DNA from: Streptomyces griseoruber
Lineage (GTDB): Bacteria; Actinomycetota; Actinomycetes; Streptomycetales; Streptomycetaceae
Direction of reading: 5' to 3'
DNA length: 64,000 bases
Assembly (NCBI RefSeq): GCF_001514205.1
Contig: NZ_KQ948781.1
Location: forward strand, 124,001 to 188,000
The notes under the pieces were generated by a model, which worked only from the letters and a program-made list of their open reading frames with translations, did no database searches and had not been told where the DNA came from. Below, piece by piece: positions 58,225 to 64,000 of this stretch (position 1 is the first letter of the stretch; each line of letters begins with the position of its first letter). The translations under genes and the position numbers were made by a program.

Positions 58225-60117
58225 CTATTCGGCCCACCGCACGGAGGCCTCCACCGGACAGCGCGTGACCCGGTGGAGTGGTGTGGTCGTGGCCCGTCCC
58301 GTGCGCAGGACCGCCAGAATCTCGTTGTCCCCGTCGGGGCCGAGTCCGGCGGGGCGGCCGAACTCGCCCCGCAGCGGATGGGCCGCGTATCCGGCCTCGG
58401 TCAGGGTGAGCCAGATGTGCATCAGCGTGGCTCCCGCTTCCACACGGTCGGCGACAGTCCGGCGCGGACCGCGCAGGACGAGCACGGCTCCGCAGTTGCG
58501 CAGCCTCCGTGCCCGTCCGCTCGCCGCCGCCGAGCCCAGCGGGCGGGCCAGCGCGCGCGGTACCGCCTCGCTCGTCAGGGCTCGGGCGAGAGCCCCGGTC
58601 GCACCCGAGCGGTCGAGCAGGTCGCTCGGGTCTCCGAAGGAACGGCGGCCCTTCTCGCTCCGCGCGCGTTCGCGCAGCCAGGCCCGGAGTTCGGCGTCCC
58701 GCGCCGGATCGGCGGCCATGGCCGAGTCGAGCTCCGTCCGGGCGAGCCGGGCGAGGGCGGTGGGCCCGCTGACCGTGTCCAGGGTGAGGTTCCGCTGGGC
58801 GCACAGCAGCTCGATCCGCTTCGCCGTGGCCTGGTCGACAGGGGTGCGCAGCAGGTCCTCCCGATGGGTGGCGCGCAGGCCGAGCGCTCCCTGCCGGGGG
58901 AGGACATCGTCGCGGAGGCGGTCGCAGTGGAACCGGCCGATGGATTCGTGCGCCTCGCCCTGGTCGGCCGGCCGGGCTTCCCACTCGCCGTGGGCCAGGT
59001 AGGTCATGGAACCCAGCGCGCAGCCGAGACTCTCCGCCCAGCCCAGCGGGTCCCGGTCGGCGGCGGGCCAGCGCTCCGGGTCGGGTGCCAGCCGGACGGT
59101 GCGTTCGTCGAGGAGCTCGAACCGCCAAGGCTGTGCGTTGTAGGCGGAAGGGGCCAGCCGGGCGCCGCCGAGCACCGTGGCAAGCCGCTCGGGCAGCGGG
59201 CGCAGGGGCTGCGGCGCGGCCGCCTCCGGGCGCGGAGGTCGCCGGGCCGCGGCGCGTATCGCCCGACGGGTTCTGACGAGCTCCACCGGCATCCGCGCCC
59301 GGTGCATCAGGGCGGCCGGGCGGGACATGACCGCGGCGTGCACGTCCATCGTGACGACGTGCCGTGTCCTGCGGTTCATCAGCAGGTCCACGACCGTCCT
59401 GGTGGCCAGTGTGGCGAGGCCGAGGACGCAGTAGCCGATCTGCGGCCAGGTGCCCCCGTTGGCGAACCGGTCGGCCTGGATGGGCAGGAAGTCGCTGGGG
59501 ACATGGGTTCTACCGGTCCACCGCATCGATTCCCAGAGGCGGTTCTCGCGGTGGGCCTCGGCGCTCGCCCTGCCGTAGAACGGCACCGGATTGCGCCGGT
59601 AGTCGAAGACGTACAGGGTCGGCTTCCCGCCGAAGTCCATGCCCGCCAGGACGGGGATGCCGCGCCGGGCCGCCCGCTCATGCAGCTGGTACTTGACCCA
59701 GGCCGACATCGTCGGGTCGATTCCGTCGAAGACGACGTGGGCGCCGTCGAGCGCCTCGTCGAGGTTTTCCAGAGTCAGCCCCTGGGGGTAGACGGTCACG
59801 TCGGCCGAGGGGTTGAGGGCGCGCACGCGGTCGGCGATCGCCTCGGGCTTGGAGCGGCCCACGTCGGCCTGTACGCAGGCCTGCCGGTTCAGGTTGGAGA
59901 CGTCGAAGCGGTCGGGATCGGCGAGCCGGAAGCGCAGTACGCCGAGCCGGGTCAGTGGCTCGACCACCCCGCCACCGCCGCCGCACCCCGCGATCAGCAC
60001 AGTCGCGGCGCGTATCGCCGCCTGCTCCCGTTCGCTGATGATGTCGGCGTTGCGGCTCACGGCCTCGGCCCCGGCCGCCACCGTGTCGATGTCCGCCCGG
60101 TGGGTGTCAGTGTCCAT
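58225..60117 (-). CDS. ThiF/E1-like adenylyltransferase fused to nitroreductase domain
   Basis: A 630-residue two-domain protein. Residues about 25-270: ThiF/MoeB/E1 fold with the nucleotide loop LIAGCGGGGGVVEPLTRLGV, DPDRFDVSNLNRQ and VVFDGIDPTM. The CxxC zinc pairs and the E1 catalytic Cys of ubiquitin-type enzymes are not apparent. Residues about 310-620: nitroreductase-like FMN fold (LGGARLAPSAYNAQPWRFEL, RFHCDRLRDDVLPRQGALG, LMHIWLTLTEAGYAAHPLRG). The same fusion occurs in mycobacterial Rv1355c (MoeY-like). Possible role: activation of a carboxylate plus flavin redox chemistry on the azoxy product; unproven. ATG 60117, 105 bp after the regulator gene, same direction. Confidence 0.82.
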   Translation of the reverse strand: MDTDTHRADIDTVAAGAEAVSRNADIISEREQAAIRAATVLIAGCGGGGGVVEPLTRLGVLRFRLADPDRFDVSNLNRQACVQADVGRSKPEAIADRVRALNPSADVTVYPQGLTLENLDEALDGAHVVFDGIDPTMSAWVKYQLHERAARRGIPVLAGMDFGGKPTLYVFDYRRNPVPFYGRASAEAHRENRLWESMRWTGRTHVPSDFLPIQADRFANGGTWPQIGYCVLGLATLATRTVVDLLMNRRTRHVVTMDVHAAVMSRPAALMHRARMPVELVRTRRAIRAAARRPPRPEAAAPQPLRPLPERLATVLGGARLAPSAYNAQPWRFELLDERTVRLAPDPERWPAADRDPLGWAESLGCALGSMTYLAHGEWEARPADQGEAHESIGRFHCDRLRDDVLPRQGALGLRATHREDLLRTPVDQATAKRIELLCAQRNLTLDTVSGPTALARLARTELDSAMAADPARDAELRAWLRERARSEKGRRSFGDPSDLLDRSGATGALARALTSEAVPRALARPLGSAAASGRARRLRNCGAVLVLRGPRRTVADRVEAGATLMHIWLTLTEAGYAAHPLRGEFGRPAGLGPDGDNEILAVLRTGRATTTPLHRVTRCPVEASVRWAE

Positions 60118-60222
60118 GACCGGCTCCGTTCGCTCGGCGCTCGCCTCGGGCCCACTCCGCGACGGCGGCGGCGTGCGGCCTCGCGCCTCGGTGGTGGGAG
60201 GTGGGTCGGGGGTGTGTCCGGC

Positions 60223-61083
60223 TCATGCGCGTTCCTGTTCCGAGTGGCTGTCGCCGTCGTCGGCGAGATCTGGTGCGGGCCGTCCCGCCTCGGTGAGGTC
60301 GTCGGACTGGCGGGGGGCCGACACCCGGGTGCGGTTCGCCGACGCGGGGGCCGCTGTCGCATAGGCGGACGTGCCGGCCTGGAACCGCGCCATGTACTGG
60401 GGCTTGACCCGGGGCGGCCAGCAGTGCGGGACAAGGATGTCCAGCGCGTAGGCGCGGGCGACGAGAGCGGAGCGGTTGGGTGCCTTCAGCTTCTTCAGCA
60501 TCGCGCTGATGTGGTATTCGACGCCATGGCTGCTGAGGCCGAGCCGTGAGGCCAGCTGCTGGGTGGAGAGCCCGGCGGCCACGCCTTCCAGAACGCGGCC
60601 GGGCACCTCGGCGAGCGCCGCGGGCGCCGCCGCCAGCGTGAGCGGGGGGCTGTGGACGGTGTCCGGGACGATGAGTGCGACCGCGACGCACTCGGTGCAG
60701 TAGACATGCAGGACGCTGTTGAGCGCGATGCCCGTGACCAGGCAGTCCACGTCCCTGAGGTTCCCGTCCACGAGCGTCACGGGGACACTGAAGTCACCGT
60801 GCCGCCCCGCGACGAGCTGGGAGAAGTGTTCTTGGAGGCTCGCCCCGGCCGTCGGGTGGAAGAACCGCGACAGCGGCACTCCCCGCACCTCGGCGGGTAT
60901 GAGCCGGAGCTGCTCGCAGAACGCGTCGTTGGCCTCCACGACCCGGAGTTCGGCGTCGAGATGGACGATCCCCAGTGTCGCGGCGACGGCCGAGGGGATG
61001 TCGGGTGTCGGCAGGGCCCGGGGTTTCGCCGTGGGGAGCTCCGGGTCCAGGTCCAGGGTCGTGACCTTGGGCAGGGTGGACAA
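60223..61083 (-). CDS. PAS-LuxR regulator of the cluster
   Basis: A 286-residue regulator. PAS domain about 35-140 (LGIVHLDAELRVVEANDAFC, LSRFFHPTAGASLQEHF), LuxR HTH about 170-220 (VLEGVAAGLSTQQLASRLGL, SSHGVEYHISAMLKKLKAPN, RSALVARAYAL) and a disordered C-terminal tail. PAS plus LuxR is the PimM type of pathway-specific activator, but with about 90 extra residues. The start is TTG 61083 with AGAGG upstream. Boxes resembling the PimM site lie in front of both flanking operons, so it probably activates the cluster. Confidence 0.85.
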   Translation of the reverse strand: MSTLPKVTTLDLDPELPTAKPRALPTPDIPSAVAATLGIVHLDAELRVVEANDAFCEQLRLIPAEVRGVPLSRFFHPTAGASLQEHFSQLVAGRHGDFSVPVTLVDGNLRDVDCLVTGIALNSVLHVYCTECVAVALIVPDTVHSPPLTLAAAPAALAEVPGRVLEGVAAGLSTQQLASRLGLSSHGVEYHISAMLKKLKAPNRSALVARAYALDILVPHCWPPRVKPQYMARFQAGTSAYATAAPASANRTRVSAPRQSDDLTEAGRPAPDLADDGDSHSEQERA

Positions 61084-61875
61084 GGCAGTACCTCTTTCGG
61101 GGGGCCGGAAGGGACCCGGGTGCGCCGCGTTCGGCCGGCGCCGGTGGACCGCCCGGCACGGGGCGTCCTCGTCTCTTCCGTCGTGTGGGGAACTGAGGCC
61201 GTGTGGGGGAACCGGTTGGTACGCCGGGGCTGTCGGCCCGACCGAACGTCGTTCCGTGCTCTGCGTTCGCGTCCGTCGGACGGGGGTCGGGGAAAGCCGA
61301 CTGACCGCCCGGGGTGGTGCAGTCATACGAGGTCTCCGGGGGTACCGAGGGGCCGTCGCGCAGTAGCGCGGTGCTCAGCCGTGGGCCCGTCGGCGTCCGG
61401 GGCGTCGGCACCCGGGCTGCGGGGGCTCCGGCGACAAACGCTTTCGGACAGGGCGGACGGAACCATGCCGGCGCTGGTGTGTGGGGGTGAAATGACTGTG
61501 TCTCTCCTGCCCGGAGGGCCGTCGCAGGGCGGCCGGGAACAGCGTCGAGCGGGGCCGTAATGCCGCCCGACGGGTGACGCTGGATCAGTTTGCCTTGTTG
61601 GAGTGGTACTTGGTCAAGGGTGTCACTGTGTACAGCGACACGTGCCGATTGGTATGCCCTGCGCTGTGCGTGCCACGCGGCGTCCCGACTTGCCGTCGGC
61701 ATGCCAGGGACGTGCGCGGAAGCCATGAGCGAACGGGCCGGAGGCGTGCCGGCAGACGGCGCCCGGCGGCATTTGTAAACCCACCAGTAGCAAATCCGCA
61801 TGCTTTTACGACCCCGAAAACCACCCGCTGCTCCGCGGAGCGGCGGTCCGATTTGGGCTATTTTACTGACGGGTA
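61084..61875. other. long leader/promoter region between regulator and ACP operon
   Basis: About 800 bp without a convincing gene. Open frames lack family signals and RBS. AT content rises towards 61,800, where the promoter of the rightward operon begins. Confidence 0.4.
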
Positions 61876-61911
61876 CTAAGGGTTTCCGTAGTCGCCGATC
61901 ACTACTTGAAC
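61876..61911 (+). promoter_or_regulatory. PimM-like box and -35 of the ACP-FabZ-KS operon
   Basis: CTAAGGGTTTCCGTAG at 61876-61891 agrees at 13 of 16 positions with the PimM-type consensus. TTGAAC (61906-61911), 14 bp further, is a fair -35; no good -10 follows, as expected for an activator-dependent promoter. The ACP start is about 170 bp downstream. Confidence 0.62.
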
Positions 61912-62080
61912 CTTGTAAGGTCGCATCGTTCTCACCGGAGACGTCCGTTTTCCGATCCCTTGTGCGCGCCTTCATTCATGCCGTCATGAGCGACCGGGGC
62001 CGGGCTTTCTTCCGGTGGAGTGCGGGCGTCGGCCACGCCGTTTCCCTGCCCGCCCCGGTCGGCAACCCTGGAGGCTGCTC

Positions 62081-62353
62081 GTGAGCATTGAGGCAACCAT
62101 CAAGAGAATTCTGGTCGACGACCTGTTCGTGAGCGTTCCGCAAACCGAGATCGGTCTCGACGACGGCCTTCGGGACGTCCTCGGCCTCGACTCGCTCGGA
62201 TTCACCGAACTCCGCGCCCAGTGTGAATATGCCTTCGGCATAAGGATCTCGGACGAGGACTTCGTACCGGAGAACTTCTCCTCGGTGCGGGCCCTGACGC
62301 GGCTGGTGACACGCCTCGGCGAGTCGATCCAGGACGGAGCCGGCAGCCGATGA
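62081..62353 (+). CDS. acyl carrier protein
   Basis: A 90-residue ACP: ATIKRILVDDLFVSVPQTEI, LRDVLGLDSLGFTELRAQCE with phosphopantetheine Ser38 in LDSLG, and ISDEDFVPENFSSVRALTRL. The GTG at 62081 follows GGAGG. It carries the growing acyl chain for the ketosynthase and FabZ-like protein encoded next. Its stop overlaps the next ATG. Confidence 0.92.
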   Translation: MSIEATIKRILVDDLFVSVPQTEIGLDDGLRDVLGLDSLGFTELRAQCEYAFGIRISDEDFVPENFSSVRALTRLVTRLGESIQDGAGSR

Positions 62354-62844
62354 CCGAGACGATCGACGCCACGGAGCGCCAGCCGAGGACCATGGGATTC
62401 ACGGAACTCAAGAGCTGGCTGCGGCACCGCCACCCGATGGTGTACCTCGACCGAATTCTGGATTACGAGCCCGGTGAATACGTGAAGAGCCTCATGGCCG
62501 TCTCCGGTCAGACGGACGCCATTTCCGGCCACTTCCCCGAGCGCGCCATCTTCCCGGCCAGCCATATGATGCAGGCGATCGCCCAGTCGGCAATCATTCT
62601 GGCCCAGCTGTCCACCTCACCGCTGGCCGACGACGAAATCACCCTGATCGGGTCGGTCAAAGCCAGGTTCACCCATGTCGTCGTTCCCGGCGATCAAATC
62701 GTCTTCAACACGACCTGCGAGAGCCTTCGCGGAAACTTCCTCACCTTCGCCTGCCGGGCGGAGGTCTCGGGCAGGCCGGTCGCCATGACCCGGGGCAGCC
62801 TGGTGCGTACCAAGGTCACAGATCTGGGCGAGCAACTGTGGTGA
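62350..62844 (+). CDS. FabZ-like hotdog protein with Glu-to-Gln change at the active site
   Basis: A 164-residue single-hotdog protein: HRHPMVYLDRILDYEPGEYV, AISGHFPERAIFPASHMMQA, KARFTHVVVPGDQIVFNTTC, VAMTRGSLVRTK. The catalytic His is kept (His61 in GHFP), but the residue aligned with the FabZ Glu (LILEAMAQ in E. coli) is Gln75 (HMMQAIAQ), and FPG is FPA. It may be a dehydratase with altered mechanism, need a partner subunit, or have become a binding or isomerase protein. Coupled by 4-bp overlaps to the ACP and KS genes. Confidence 0.85.
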   Translation: MTETIDATERQPRTMGFTELKSWLRHRHPMVYLDRILDYEPGEYVKSLMAVSGQTDAISGHFPERAIFPASHMMQAIAQSAIILAQLSTSPLADDEITLIGSVKARFTHVVVPGDQIVFNTTCESLRGNFLTFACRAEVSGRPVAMTRGSLVRTKVTDLGEQLW

Positions 62845-63983
62845 ACCCCGATTCCCGGATCTGGGTCACGGGAATGGCATGGACCACAGCTCTGGGATCG
62901 GCGCTGGACCCGGTTTGGGAATTACTTCTCGACGATGCCTGCGGAATCTCCGACGTCCCCTCCCCGTTGCCTCTGCGTAACACTCGGGCGGCCGTCGTGC
63001 CCGGCGTTCCGCTGGACTTCCCCGCATCGCACCGCCAGCACGAACTTACCCGCTCCACGCTGTCCGCGGCGTTGGCGGACGCGGGCATCGAGCCGGACGA
63101 CCCGGCGCTCCTGCCGGTCCTCGGAACCAGTTACGGCGCTCATCTCGACCTGGCGGAAACCGCTTCCCTCTCCGAGTGGTCGGCAGCGGCCGTGCGAGAC
63201 GCCGGAGTGCCGGCGGAACCCGTGACGGTCACCACCGCCTGCTCCGCGGGGTCGGACGCGATCCTGACCGGTCTCGCCCTTCTTCAGGAAGGCGCTGCGG
63301 AGTTGTGTGTGTGCGGTGGGGCGGATGTGCTCACCCTCGGCAAGCGGCTGGGGCATTCACGTCTGGGCACCATGGCCCCCGACGGGCTGCGCGCCTTCGA
63401 CGCACGGCACAACGGCACGGTTCTCGGTGAGGGCGCGGCCTTCCTGGTCCTCGAACCCGCGGCGCGGGCGCGTGCCCGAGGCATCCGCCCGCGCGGAGTT
63501 CTCGCCGGTGCGGCCTCGTCGAACGACGCTGCCAGCGCCGTCGCCCCCGACCCGTCCGGCTCGAACGTCGTCCTCGCCGTCGAACGCGCCCTGCGCACAG
63601 CCCACATCACCCCGGCGGACGTCTCCGTCGTCAACGCACACGGCTCCGGGACACCGGTGAACGATGACGTGGAAGCCCGGGCCTACGCCCGTCTGTTCGC
63701 CGAAGTGCCCCGTCCACCGGTCGTGTTCGCGACCAAGGGGGCGTTCGGGCACACCCTCGGCGCGACAGGAGCCATCGAGGCGGTCGCCGTGCTCCAGGCC
63801 CTCGCCACCTCGATGGCACCCCCTGTCCACGGCCTCCGGGAGCCGATCCCCCAGCTCGGTCTGCCGATGCCTGCTCAGCAGCCCATGAAGATCGACCAGG
63901 GGTACGGAATCAGCGTGACGCTCGGCTTCGGCGGCTTCAACACCTGCCTCGTCCTGCAGGGGCCGGGGAGCGCGACGCCATGA
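62841..63983 (+). CDS. beta-ketoacyl-ACP synthase
   Basis: A 380-residue FabF/type II PKS KS-alpha-like condensing enzyme with the full Cys-His-His set: Cys134 in VTVTTACSAGSDA, His in VVNAHGSGTPVNDD and His in TKGAFGHTLGATGA, plus the FGGFN loop near the end. GTG 62841 (or 62838) overlaps the FabZ-like stop. A coupled gene starts at 63980. In highly reducing type II systems a chain-length-factor partner follows at this position, so the next gene may be one. Confidence 0.92.
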   Translation: MNPDSRIWVTGMAWTTALGSALDPVWELLLDDACGISDVPSPLPLRNTRAAVVPGVPLDFPASHRQHELTRSTLSAALADAGIEPDDPALLPVLGTSYGAHLDLAETASLSEWSAAAVRDAGVPAEPVTVTTACSAGSDAILTGLALLQEGAAELCVCGGADVLTLGKRLGHSRLGTMAPDGLRAFDARHNGTVLGEGAAFLVLEPAARARARGIRPRGVLAGAASSNDAASAVAPDPSGSNVVLAVERALRTAHITPADVSVVNAHGSGTPVNDDVEARAYARLFAEVPRPPVVFATKGAFGHTLGATGAIEAVAVLQALATSMAPPVHGLREPIPQLGLPMPAQQPMKIDQGYGISVTLGFGGFNTCLVLQGPGSATP

Positions 63984-64000
63984 ACGCACCCGCCGCCCCG
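63980..64000 (+). CDS. start of the next gene of the operon (7 codons visible)
   Basis: ATG 63980 overlaps the KS stop (ATGA) and reads MNAPAAP to the window edge. Too short to identify; a chain-length factor or second KS is one guess from position. Confidence 0.5.

Noticed and set aside
58066..60549. 827-codon open frame on the plus strand
   Set aside because: Shadow of the ThiF-nitroreductase gene on the minus strand. The translation is low-complexity (Gly/Arg/Pro/Val-rich) with no domain, while the minus strand has clear motifs.
1..64000. tRNA, rRNA, riboswitch or CRISPR features
   Set aside because: None recognised by eye. Short cloverleaf-like tRNAs could be missed without a covariance-model scan, which I could not run.

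Overview
The window is high-GC DNA with strongly GC-biased third codon positions, actinomycete-type families (MmyB-like regulators, F420-type nitroreductase, Tn3-family and Tn554-type elements, PAS-LuxR regulator, type II fatty acid/polyketide genes) and GTG/TTG starts. All of this points to Streptomyces or a close relative. The density of mobile-element debris suggests an accessory region such as a chromosome arm or large plasmid, but that is inference. I saw no rRNA, tRNA or CRISPR array.

Layout. 1-3.4 kb: a PucR-type regulator divergent from a ferredoxin-reductase-like protein plus membrane fatty-acid desaturase, a two-gene unit like mycobacterial Rv3230c/DesA3. 3.9-8.5 kb: an MmyB-type regulator divergent from an SDR, then an F420-type nitroreductase, a frameshifted aldo/keto reductase and a flavodoxin-fold oxidoreductase. 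8.5-10.1 kb: a decayed integrase. 10.5-26.6 kb: amidohydrolase, a barrel-less amidohydrolase/Atu4866 fusion and an MFS transporter gene cut in two by a 12.6-kb Tn3-family transposon (12973-25559; 37-bp perfect terminal inverted repeats; 5-bp target duplication CACAC). Removing the element and one duplication copy restores a 409-codon MFS frame. The transposon carries its transposase, two regulator/reductase pairs, a LysR-nitrilase-PLP dehydratase unit and remnants of several older elements. 26.6-28.8 kb: another MmyB regulator divergent from an Atu4866 protein and an SDR. 28.9-33.3 kb: a Tn554-type recombinase trio. 33.5-39.0 kb: four small or unknown proteins, a fifth MmyB/SDR pair and IS debris. 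39.8-43.2 kb: three alpha/beta hydrolases and an MBL-fold hydrolase in a row. 43.3-44.7 kb: an IS701-type element. 44.8-47.6 kb: a methyltransferase, a secreted unknown and IS fragments.

47.65 kb to the right edge is a biosynthetic gene cluster. Its leftward operon (57806 to 47650) combines an amine N-hydroxylase of the acyl-CoA dehydrogenase fold, flavin reductase, a DUF2156 aminoacyl-tRNA-dependent transferase, a ferritin-like diiron protein and a small His-rich membrane protein. This is the set expected for an aliphatic azoxy (valanimycin/elaiomycin-type) pathway. An acyl reductase and a class III aminotransferase could supply a long-chain amine from a chain built by the rightward ACP, FabZ-like and ketosynthase genes at 62.1-64 kb. 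A PAS-LuxR regulator (60223-61083) sits between, and both operon promoters carry a related 16-bp PimM-like box. The FabZ-like protein has Gln where the catalytic Glu is expected.

A second theme is five MmyB-type regulators, each divergent from an NAD(P)-dependent oxidoreductase and each with an inverted repeat about 30-55 bp upstream of the regulator start. Two of the five pairs travel inside the transposon.
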